Shown piece after piece: positions 1 to 9,108 of a stretch of 64,000 nt of DNA. A model generated the notes under the pieces. It was not told the origin of the DNA. It made no database searches and saw only the letters and a program-made list of their open reading frames with translations. Source of the stretch: Linnemannia hyalina (Eukaryota; Mortierellomycota; Mortierellomycetes; Mortierellales; Mortierellaceae); the NCBI GenBank assembly GCA_019671135.1, contig JAHRHY010000017.1:124001-188000 (forward strand), read 5' to 3'. A program made the translations under genes and the position numbers. Each line of letters opens with the position of its first letter. Position 1 is the first letter of the stretch.

Positions 1-1198
1 GTAGGTTGTCATCCACTTTTTTTTCTCACGGCTTGACTTGTATGTATTGTGGACTATGATTTCTAGAATAGCTTCCGCTTTGGTTGGCCCTCCAATTGTA
101 CGATTTGGTTATGGTGAATGGTGAAGACTTCTCTATGGCTCAACCTTCTTTGCTACCCCGCTTCGCTTGATTGCGCTTTTCTTTATCGTCGTTCTGACCT
201 GACCCTTTTGGCTTGCGGCTGGCATGGTTGCCAGGAGGATCGGGACCATATGATGGACGAAGAACGGGTGCTGTAATTAAAACAGCAGGGAATAAAGGAT
301 GTGCAATTGATGCGGTACAAATGGGGGAGGCATTGGCTTCCATTTTTACCTTTATTCACCGCTTACCAGGAGGACTATCCTAGGCGTGTGCTTTGATTGG
401 ATCGAACCACAGTGTCTATTTTCCGCTCCACTTTTTTTTTTTTTCTTGAACCTTTTCTTCCTGTTATTGTGTACCATACCTGTACCTGCTGATCATGTCC
501 AATAGAGCAATGAAAAAGGAAGGCAAGCGAAATAGGTACTAGAACAGGTACAGGGACAGGATGCGATCGCGCCTTTCCTCCTCGGGATGACCGTTCTTCC
601 TCTTTTTCCAGTCCCTATAGCCTTTCCTGACTTGTTCTTTGGCCCTTTATTACCCCTGCGTATTCCTCCCACTTTTCCCTTTGTTGGGGTTTCTAAAGAA
701 ACCACTTCATGAATTCCCTTAGGAACGATTCAATCGATAAAGGGGGAGGTAGAAAATCGAGGTCAAGCTCATAAGAGTCATATGCGTGCGCAATGGGATC
801 CGCAGGTTGGTGCGAGCCAAAGGTGTCAGCTGGAGCTGCGGCGCGATATGAGTCTTTTTCTTTTGTCTGTTTTGCCTGTTCTATTTTACGCGTGCATAAG
901 ACTCGGCTCCCTTGTTCATCCCATCCCCGATGATGATCCGGAGCGACTTACGGGAAGATAGGGGATCAAGGCAGGGTCCTAGAGAAACAACGTGGGGTTG
1001 GTTCTTTGTCGTTCTATCTTGTCTTACCAGGATGACCATTGTTCTTGATCAGAGGATAGTAGCTACATGTGTTTGGATGATTTGCCAACCGTGATACTCA
1101 ACCTTGGCGTCTCTCTACCCCATGTTTGAGTTCGCGTTGTTGTTTGATAAGGGAAGTCTAATGTTATCTTTTAAGTGTTTTTATGTTGTTGAAGGGAG
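1..1198. other. Left edge, no supported gene
   Basis: Both strands hold only short open frames (about 60-70 residues) without recognisable domains or convincing exon structure. A basic, Lys/Gly-rich minus-strand frame at about 493-700 and a Pro/Ser-rich one at 140-343 could be exon pieces of a gene that continues beyond the left edge. No start, splice or domain evidence supports that. A T-run lies at about 430-444. Confidence 0.5.
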
Positions 1199-4100
1199 CT
1201 ACTGAAGGACGTTTTCAACTCGTTCCTTCATCCAGGCACAGATCCGTTCACCCGCCTCGCGTGAACCATCATCCTCACTACCACTTGGCTGAGTTTCGAC
1301 TCTGGAGACAGCAGGAGCCTTGGCGTCTGCGAAGTAACCGTCTTGCAACTCGTTCACCACAGTGTCAACAAACCATTTCACAAACCCATCAGCCTTGTCA
1401 GAAGTCGCCTCTATTCTTTGGTTTGCCCTCAGGTTTAGGGCTTGGTCAGAGGCGGGCGAGGGCTTTCCTTGTTTTCGATGCTGGTTTGGGTGGATCGGGG
1501 ATGAGCTCGTCTTTTCTTGAGCGACTGTGATGGCGGGAGCAGAAAAGGAGGAAAACTCTGGTTCTTCCATTTGGGTATATTCGCCTGCGATATCCAGATC
1601 TGCAATAGTGTCCGTATCCTGTTCTTTTGCCTTTGTTACTTGCTCCTCTTGTTGTTGTTGCTCCTTTTCCTCCCGCTGCTGGTCTGGCAAATCGATCATG
1701 GCATTTTCGGCAGGAACAGAAGAGCTGGAGAACTGTGGCCAACCGCTGAGTCCTCTAAGCTGATCAATAAAAACTTCCTTGATCTGTGTGAACCGAGTCC
1801 CCACTAGCCTGGACACCTCATTCCAAAACACCTGGGCATGACTCTTGATGCATTCCAGAGCAAGGGGTCCGACACTCGGATCCCAGATCGACTTGAGGTC
1901 GATGGACCCATCGGGGTGGATCAACTTGTCGATATCGTCCTGGGTGACTTTTCTGGCCCATGTGCCGTCGCCGCTGGCGTCTTTGCCATCAATATGGACA
2001 GAGGAGTTGGGTGAGCAGATCCAAAAGAGGAAGTTACGTAGGTCGGCTCGAAAGCGGAGGATGAAGGGTGGGAGAAATGTGTTGAGGATTGATGTGAAGA
2101 TTGAGACACGGGAGACTGCTCGGGGACCTTGGAAGACCGGGTTGTTGTCAGAAGAGGGGGGATGTGATGTGCGGAAGGAGTAGAGGGTGTCGACTTGGTC
2201 GTCGGTGTCAAAGTCGAGGGTTGAGTCGTCATCGTTGTTTTCCGGGATCTCGAGCTTGGAGACGGCTATGCTTTCAAAGAGGAGATCTTGATAAGGTTCC
2301 ATTTCGTCGCTCTGGATGAGTTTGTTGACGATCAGATTGAGATATTCCTCGAACGACTTTGTCTGGTTCCTGTGCGTCTTGAGATGAAGCAGGTGGAACG
2401 GATTCTGAGTTGGAGACTGGTGGTGACTGTAGAGGAGTTGATAGCTTCTCCTCCTTGTTGGAGTCTGTATCCTTGATGACAGTATCCTTGCGATCTCTGT
2501 TGACAACTGAGTGAGGTGGTATGGTCGGATTTGTTGCCGCGGTTGTGGTTGTAGTAGAACTTTCTGAGATGAGATGCAGGGTCTTGACTGGTGGAGAAAC
2601 GGTGATATTGCGCGCTATTTGAATCACATCATGGAGCGACAGTGTTTGGCGCCGGACGAGTCGTGCCCTTTGTGTGCTTCGTCGATGGTGGTGTTGTCCT
2701 CGAACTCTCTTCAGCGACCTCTGCCTCAAGACTGGTGCAGCCATAGAGCCATAAGTGAAAGGCAATGGTTAGCCTAACGTCCGTGTATAATGAAAAGAAC
2801 GCCAATTTTAGCAGTAACCATATTATACCTTTCTGCGGGCTGCCCGTTTTGATCGGTCCTTTGTGCTGTACGTCCTCGTCCTCCCACTCCTCGTCGGCAT
2901 CTGCCTTGTCCTGGCTCTGTCCATCCCGCACGTCCTCAATATCGTCATAGTCTTCAATTTCCACATGTTCCTTCCCCTTGGTAATATCATCGACCTTGGT
3001 AGGATGAAGTCGATGTGATAGAGACCCCGTTTCGCCGCCGGGATGGCCATGAGGGAACAAGTCTAATGGGTCCGGAAGGGTGGTTCCTAGGAAGAGAGTG
3101 AATCCTGGCCTTTTGGTAGGTGATGGACTTGCTGCTATAGCTGCGGCTACTGCCGTTGTGGTGGTCACTGTTGGTGTTGGCCCCGGGACGTCCTTGGCGA
3201 CAGTTGTTGTAGTTGTAGCAGCGGCTGCAACGGCCGTGTTGGTTGACTTTGGAGGCTCTGCGGGCTTGAACAGGTCGAACGGGTTAGGAAGGTTGATTCC
3301 AGGGAAGATGGTGATTCCTGATTTGGTGAGGGTTAGTCTTGTTGTTGTCGTGGTAGTAGAAGTGGTCGCCCTTGTTGCCGTCGTTGTTGTTGTAGTGGTG
3401 GTAGGCTTGGTGATCTCTTTTGCGACAGTTGTTGTAATCGCATCAATTTCAGCAGTAGTATTGATTGGCTTCGGTGGATCTGCAGGCTTGAAGAGGTCGA
3501 CTGGGTTTGGGATAGTAATGCCAGGGAATATAGTGATTTCTGATCTGGTTGGAGTTGGGTTTGCTGCCGTTGTCGTGATTGTTGTTGCATTTGTCGCCGT
3601 TGGGAGCTCCTTTGCCATAGTCGTTGTCGTCGTGGGAACTTCCTTTGCGGTAGTTGTGGTAGTCGGAGAAACGACAGCGGCAGTAGTAGTGGTAGTGGTC
3701 GACTCTGGCGGCTCTACAGGCTCTGCAGGCTTGAACAGATCGAGTGGGTTCGGTATAGTGATGCCAGGAAAGACGGTGATGCCAGACTTGGTTGGAGTCG
3801 GGCTCTCGATCGTGGTAGTTGTGCTTGGAGTAGGCTTTAAGGACAGAGTGGTGACAACTGCTGCCTTCTCGGTGGTGGTGGTCTCTGACTTTGCTTTGGA
3901 GGGCGATGGAGATGGAGGGGCGCCTTCTTTGACTGGTTTCTGCGTTAGATCTTTGGTTGTCGTAGCAGGCGGATCAGTATCCGTGGTAGTCACTGGATGA
4001 ACTATTGGTGGTAAGGTGACAATTACAGGAGAGGTGGTGAAGACAAGTGAAACGGTTGTTGCGACCTTGTCTGGTATGAGGACAGTTGCGATGAGCTGAG

Positions 4101-4233
4101 CAGTGGTGGTGATGTTGCCAAGGTCGGTGTCGTTGACGTTGGGTTTTTTGCTGGAGGAGAGAAGTATAGTTGTGCCAAAGATGATAACCCCAATGAGGAC
4201 TGGAGCGAGGATAAGAAGTGCAGTCGATACCAT
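1199..4233 (-). CDS. Thr-rich single-pass membrane protein with repeated FPGITIPNP-DLFKPA motif
   Basis: Function not recognised. The start at 4233 gives a hydrophobic segment (residues about 4-27, signal anchor) followed by a very Thr/Ser/Pro-rich stretch. Within that stretch a block of the form ITIFPGITIPNP-x-DLFKPA recurs four times, the last copy degenerate (DNA units near 3737, 3497, 3268 and 3061, spacing about 205-240 bp). Exon 1 ends at 2829 (GTATAA donor) and exon 2 starts at 2731, which restores an open frame (VLRQRSLKRV...). That frame closes at 2274. The frame one base away stays open to 1199 and looks coding, being acidic with FEEYLNLIVNKLI and later SIWDPSVGPL. A second intron ending near 2405 or a frameshift must join them, but no good donor is visible. 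Probably a surface or secretory-pathway protein with an O-glycosylated Thr stalk; this is inferred from composition only. Confidence 0.6.
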
Positions 4234-4781
4234 GGTCGAAATAGCTCGTCTATGAGTGATTAAAAGATGAGGATTGCACTTTCAAAAGAAGGAAAGTGAA
4301 GATGATAAAAAAAAGAAAGGCATCAATCGTGAACAGAGAAAACGAAAGGAAAGCAGTGGGGAAATGGGGGACTGAGAATGTCCCCGACCAGTGGATCGAC
4401 TGCGACGTGACAAGGGACGGAGAGGAGATAATTGAAAGGACTCTTAGTTGGCACAAGTTGGAAGGTGCCCCTTCCATTCCTTTTTTCATATTTTTCTCTT
4501 GCCGACGTGTGTCCTGTTGGTCGACACTAGAACGATCATTGCAATCAAATAGGGGAGTGGCGGATGGGGCAGGGTGGACGCGTCTCTGAGAGACTGACAA
4601 AGTGTGAGAGAGCCAGACGCGACAAGGGCGGACGCGACAATCAAGACCGATTAAAGGCACGGCACACAGACACACGTGTTGCGCCAGCCAACCGTCCCTT
4701 TTCTTTTTCTTGGTCGACTGCATTCGGTTATGCTCCTCATCCTTCTTTCCTCCCTTCTTCCTCGCTCCTTTCACTGACCGA
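4234..4781. promoter_or_regulatory. Divergent intergenic promoter region
   Basis: This 548 bp stretch separates the minus-strand Thr-rich gene from the plus-strand phosphatase gene and should contain both promoters. The part next to the phosphatase start (about 4692-4775) is CT-rich on the plus strand, as is common for leaders in this window. No TATA box or known operator is evident. Confidence 0.4.
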
Positions 4782-5925
4782 ATGGCACCATCAGGACTCG
4801 CATGTTTCGACTTTGACTGGTACACACCCTCACCCAGGACTTTATTCCACGGACAAGCTCGCTCATGAAAAGAAACACAGCAACCACAACTGAACACTTC
4901 ATCCCTTTCTCCCCTTGTCCATTCCTCTTTTTCTTCACACAGGTCACTCATCGACACAGATTCCGACCGCTTCGTGATCGAGTACCTGTCCCCAGTCCTT
5001 CGTCACAAGCTCGACACCAGCCCCATGCAATGGACTGACCTCCAGTAACATAATCACCAACAGGCAGTATCTCTTGTTACCCTATCCGCTTCGTTGAGTC
5101 GTCGTTTCTCGCCTGTAGCTAACCATGCCACGCGATGTTGTTGTCATGATGCAATAGAAATGAGTGCCTCAAGGAGTATCACGGGCAAGGCGGGACTGGC
5201 GACAAGATTCGGGAGTCGTTGACAAAAATTCCCTTGGACAACAATATGATCCAGGCGTGCCGATTGCTTTACTCCAAGGGCTGGGTGCTTGCCATCGTCT
5301 CCGACGCCAACCAAGTCTACATCGAGGGCATCCTTGAGGTACGAATAACTCTCGTTTTTTTTCTTCTTCGTTGTATCTCTTTGGGTTTACTCAGCCGCTG
5401 CTATTGTGTTTGTCCGTTCCCACACTAACGACAACTGTTTGTGTTCAACAAACAATGAAACCTTGTTAGCACTATGGGATCAGGAACTTATTCAGCGCCA
5501 TTATCACCAATCCTGCATTCTGGGATGCGCAGGACCGCCTTCACATCCAACGACTTATTCCAGCTGACGGAACACCTCACGGATGCCCTACTGGAGTCTG
5601 CAGTCTGAACATCTGTAAAGGACAAGAGGTCGACAAGTTGTTGTTACAACTGGGTAATGATAACCAGGCAGGAATTACTGTTGAGTTGTCTGGGAAGCTA
5701 GTACCGGCGCCCAGGATGTTGTATGTGGGTGATGGTCGGAATGATTACTGTCCCGCACTCCGAATGAAGTCTTTGCAGGATATCTACTTTGTGAGGAAGG
5801 GTCGTTCGCTGGAAAAGTACCTTAACAAGACTGATGCGCCTGGAGTCCGGGAGGCCATTTATGCAAGGATCGTGTACTGGGACAAGGCAGATGAAATTCT
5901 GTCAGAGCTTCAATCAGTCCTATAG
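4782..5925 (+). CDS. PHOSPHO1/2-type HAD phosphatase
   Basis: Predicted haloacid-dehalogenase phosphatase of the PHOSPHO family. Known members hydrolyse phosphocholine/phosphoethanolamine or pyridoxal-5-phosphate; the substrate here cannot be told. Four exons, 4782-4819, 4943-5044, 5158-5338 and 5470-5925, join in phase to 258 residues, close to the family length. HAD motif I is CFDFDWSLID near residue 8, with DFD supplying the nucleophile and general acid; it spans the first splice junction. Motif II is LAIVSDAN, and motif III/IV is MLYVGDGRNDYCPA. A family-typical Cys-rich stretch (HGCPTGVCSLNIC) lies between. Introns have good GT-AG ends and a GCTAACC branch site in intron 2. The start is fixed by the frame of the DFD motif. 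Likely soluble and cytosolic. Confidence 0.9.
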
Positions 5926-6059
5926 GCACCAACCAAGACCTTGTAGATTTCGGAAAATATAGTGTGGTTGTGCCAGTGCATGCTTCCTTTTCAGTCATCC
6001 TCTTGTAATGATGTTCCCATCATTGCGTCGGTGAAAGTGCGAAACTAAGACAAAAATAT
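5926..6059. other. 3' flank of phosphatase gene
   Basis: Short stretch between the phosphatase stop and the paraoxonase-like relic. No gene is visible. It presumably holds the 3' UTR. Confidence 0.4.
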
Positions 6060-6190
6060 GTATTAGGAAATGGAGCTGGGTGAAGGGTGGAGGGGAGGTG
6101 TGATGCTGAATAAGACTGGGTTCTCGGCGCGTGGGTCGTGGAGGCATGCTGTTTTGAGGGTGTTGCCAAGAGCGAATGACTATCACACGT
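6060..6190 (+). pseudogene. Relic of paraoxonase-like gene 3' end
   Basis: By eye this aligns with the last coding codons and 3' flank of the intact paraoxonase-like gene (about 37460-37615). Shared stretches include GGGTTCTCGG, GTGGAGG, GAGGGTGTT and CGTTATTGTT, in the same order and spacing. In translation MLNKTGFSARGSWRHAV mirrors MLIGTGFSVHGLWRCPV. Reading frame, stop codon and upstream exons are lost, so it is not functional. The homology continues intermittently to the downstream tRNA-Asp. This makes it part of a duplicated segment rather than a retrocopy. Confidence 0.7.
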
Positions 6191-6394
6191 TATTGTTGTT
6201 ACTTTTCCGAGATCAAACTGGTATTCTTAACGCCAGACTTTCAATCATGCTACAGCTGCATTGCGCTTATTAACATGGTGTGAAAAATCAACAATCGCTA
6301 AAACGTAAACCCTACTATGAGTATACAAAGTGGTAAGCTCGCAGCCTTCGGGGAGCAGCCCCAGGTATCTCCAGAACCCACTAAAAGAATCGCA

Positions 6395-6398
<4 letters not shown>

Positions 6399-6428
<30 letters not shown>

Positions 6429-6449
6429 CATTTTTTTTCTTTTTTTTTG
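6399..6449. repeat. T-tract upstream of tRNA-Asp copy 1
   Basis: An almost pure run of 30 T followed by further T-rich sequence, about 105 bp upstream of the tRNA. Equivalent T-tracts lie upstream of tRNA-Asp copies 2 (16268-16294) and 3 (39821-39833), where LINEs have inserted. This one could be an ancestral feature of the locus or the poly(A) remnant of a fully truncated insertion. Confidence 0.6.
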
Positions 6450-6533
6450 GGTAAAACTTATCCCAAAGTCACGTGAAATTTGTAAGGTTCTGAATAAAAA
6501 TGTTTTTAAATCGACTTACACAACAAAGTACCT

Positions 6534-6605
6534 TCCTTGGTAGTATAGTGGTGAGTATCTCCGCCTGTCACGCGGAAGACCGGGGTTCAATTCCCCGCCA
6601 GGGAG
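6534..6605 (+). tRNA. tRNA-Asp (anticodon GUC), copy 1
   Basis: A 72-nt intronless gene that folds into a full cloverleaf. Acceptor stem TCCTTGG pairs with CCAGGGA, with discriminator G73. The anticodon stem TCCGC/GCGGA encloses CTGTCAC with GTC at 6567-6569. The T-arm is CGGGG-TTCAATT-CCCCG. The internal A and B boxes look normal, and a T5 run at about 6611-6615 can serve as Pol III terminator. The sequence is identical to the other two copies in the window. Its upstream flank is shared with copy 3 (AATAAAAATGTT and AACAAAGTACCT), showing locus duplication. Confidence 0.95.
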
Positions 6606-6639
6606 CTTTCTTTTTGTTTTCTCTTCTTTTTTCGCCACC

Positions 6640-8353
6640 AACTTCTGTCAAACCTTTTCCTAGCATACGAGGCAGACCAAGACACATTCTGGCATCCAAT
6701 GTCATATTATCTTCTTCCACCTATCATATCATTATTTTTCACCACCGCCCGTATCAGGACCCCCGACCACACAGATCGGCCCCCTTTGCCTGTCTCCAGC
6801 AGAGGCGGCGTCCATGCGCGTGGTTCAGGACACACACGTTGACAACTCCACCCCTCGTGTTCTGTACTCTGACGGATCTCTTCTGAACTCAGGAACACCG
6901 GAAGTATCACAGGCCTTTGGAGTGGTGGATCTCACTCAGGACAACCCTCTGACGGTACAAGGACGAACGGATGGTCACGCGTCCTCGGCCAAGGCCGAGC
7001 TTATGGTTTTTTTAGCCGCAGTCTTGTCAGCACCTCCGGGGCAGGACATTGTGGTCAAACTGGACAATCAGTCAGTGGTGGAACAGTACAGTCGTCTAGT
7101 GAAGAATCGTCGGGACACCTTACCGAGGAAGCGATTCAGGAGTACATATGCGGGTATCTGGGCGGTGCTTTGTCAGGTTGTGGAATCTCGGCCAGGCTGG
7201 GTCGACGTGGTGTGGGTCAAAGGACAAAGCAACGTCCATGGAACCGAGCTTGCGGATCAGGCGGCGAAGGTGGCAGCACAGAGTGGTTCGGTGCCCGTGA
7301 TGGTGGATCTCACTCAACAGACGGATATCACGACCTTTGCACATTGTTACGGCGGGCTTGTTGAAATCGATTTACGTCAGATCCTCAAACAACAATCGAT
7401 AATCCGTCACCATCAAGCCTGGACATCACAGAGATGGGTCAAGAGGGCGATCCCTGACATCGAGGACGTGGAATGGAACTCGACCTTGGCGTATGTCCAT
7501 GACAGGCACGCAGTCTTCACTTTTTACAGCAACAGCAAGGACTCCCATCAACGAACACATCACATCAAAAAGTTGCATGGAATACTGCCCACTCTGAACT
7601 CCATGCAGGCTCGCAAGCCCAACCTGTACCCAACATGCGTATGCCGACGATGCGAGCCCGAGAAGGAGGATAACGATCATGTCTGGAAATGCTCCTTGGC
7701 AGCCGAGACCACCACTGAGATCTGGAAGGAGGCCATGGGCAAGATTAACGAGTGGGGTGTGCAGGCGACAAACAGCTACAACGCAGCCAGGAAGCGGGAA
7801 TACAAACGCGCGGTGGACAGCGGTCGTCAGGTACCGAGGCCAGACCCATACACTGGTGGCCCCCTTCGGATGCAGATCACGTACGAGGGTTTTCCTCCAT
7901 CGGTGGAGCTCGAGCCGTGCACAGCGGTAGTCCAGCTTCCGATCGAGACGAGAAACCGATGTGGAACGTGCCGGATCTCCTCCGCGGCATCACCCCCTTG
8001 AGCATGTTGACTGAATGGTCCGCGGTCTTCCGGACCCCAATGTCCATCGCCAAGACAGTCCTTCACAAGTTTTTTGGCTACCTGGAGGCGCAGGCCTCGG
8101 AGCTGATCTGGAAACCTCGGTGCTCCGCGACGATCGCGTGGGAGCAGACCCAGGGTATCTCTGCCAAGAACAAGACATCCAAGTACACAGGCCCCCGAGG
8201 TGACTGGAGTCAAGGATACGGTTACATCACGCACGATGGTTTCTGTCCGTGTGGCGCTTCGCTAGCCACACATAATGAAGGAAGGTGCCCTGGAGCGACC
8301 AAGGACCCTATGCTGTTTGTTAGAGAAAAAAATTGTGTACGAAAAAAAAAAAA
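6640..8353 (+). mobile_element. 5'-truncated LINE copy A (RNase H + zinc finger end)
   Basis: C-terminal part of a LINE ORF2 plus poly(A). An open frame from 6814 to 8001 carries an RNase H domain: first Asp in LYSDGSLL, Glu in SSAKAEL, Asp in VVKLDNQS, last Asp in HGTELADQAA. It is followed by a CVCRRC-x8-H-x4-C zinc finger. A 1-bp deletion near 7845 shifts the remaining C-terminal domain (RDEKPMW... to the CPCGASL Cys cluster) into another frame. The 3' UTR lacks about 300 bp present in other copies, joining GCGACCAAGGACCC directly to TATGCTG. The element ends with a 12-A tail at 8342-8353. It begins within about 200 bp downstream of tRNA-Asp copy 1. The exact 5' edge and a target-site duplication could not be found. 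No reverse transcriptase is present. Confidence 0.85.
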
Positions 8354-8613
8354 TTAATCGCGCCAAGGTATCGCTCTCCCTATGCGAGTTCACTTAATTT
8401 TTCTCGCTTTGTATCAATGTCATTTACAACCAAGATACGACCATGGACTAGGTCTCTCTCGTCATGTAGCGCTGTAACAATGAACAAGAGGAGATGAAAA
8501 GTGATGGATTACATTGTTGTTCAATGAAGCTAGTCTTTGGTCTCATCCTCCACTCCTTTTGTTTTCTCCTTTGCCTGCTTCATCCCCCTTCAATCGTTTC
8601 TTTTTTTTTTCAG

Positions 8614-8694
8614 ATCGTCCACAACACAAACGTGTCTGGCGCTCGACTTGGTCACCTAGAACTCAAGGTCGCCCAGCGCTCGATTCGTTCATGA
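8614..8694 (+). pseudogene. Possible orphan last exon
   Basis: A pyrimidine-rich acceptor (T-run then CAG at 8611-8613) precedes an open frame reading IVHNTNVSGARLGHLELK... that ends in TGA at 8692-8694. It looks like a last exon, but no matching upstream exon is visible between the LINE tail and this point. The gene may have been cut off by the LINE or by rearrangement, or the exon may be fortuitous. No family is recognised. Confidence 0.25.
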
Positions 8695-8821
8695 ACATTG
8701 TCTTTCGCCCGTATCCCTACAAGAAAAAAGAATAAGAAGGTGGATCCCCCTACCCAGGTACCATTAGTCTGAACAAAGCAACAGAGAAAATAATAAAGGG
8801 CAGAAAGGATTAATGAAGACA

Positions 8822-8861
8822 GAGAGGGAGAGAAAGAGAAAGAGAAAGAGAAAGAGAAAGA
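8822..8861. repeat. GAGAAA microsatellite
   Basis: Tandem GAGAAA units on the plus strand, about 250 bp upstream of the F-box start codon. They form a purine-rich strand in the presumed promoter. No function can be assigned. Confidence 0.8.
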
Positions 8862-9108
8862 GGCAATTGATAGGGTGCAAATATGTGCATGGCCATAGGT
8901 TTCAGGAACTGATCACAAAAGAAAGATAAAAAGTGGCGTCGCGTTCTGCTGCGGCTCAACCTTTGTTCTTTTTTTTCCCTTCCCTTCCTTTTCCCCATCC
9001 ACCTTTCCATTCTTCTCTTCCTTTCAGCAACCTCCACAGCAACAACCACATCTCGACTCATGGAGCCAAATTCCCTTTGGATGACCAGTCTCGCTTCTTC
9101 ACTTCTCC

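Noticed and set aside
3080..4000. 306-residue plus-strand frame, Val/Gly/Ala-rich
   Set aside because: It is the antisense of the Thr-rich repeats (ACN codons read as Val/Gly on the other strand). No start context or domain.
6468..6478. CACGTGAAAT resembling a yeast inositol-responsive UAS element
   Set aside because: It lies upstream of a tRNA gene and far from any phospholipid gene. A single 10-mer match is expected by chance and is shared only through locus duplication.
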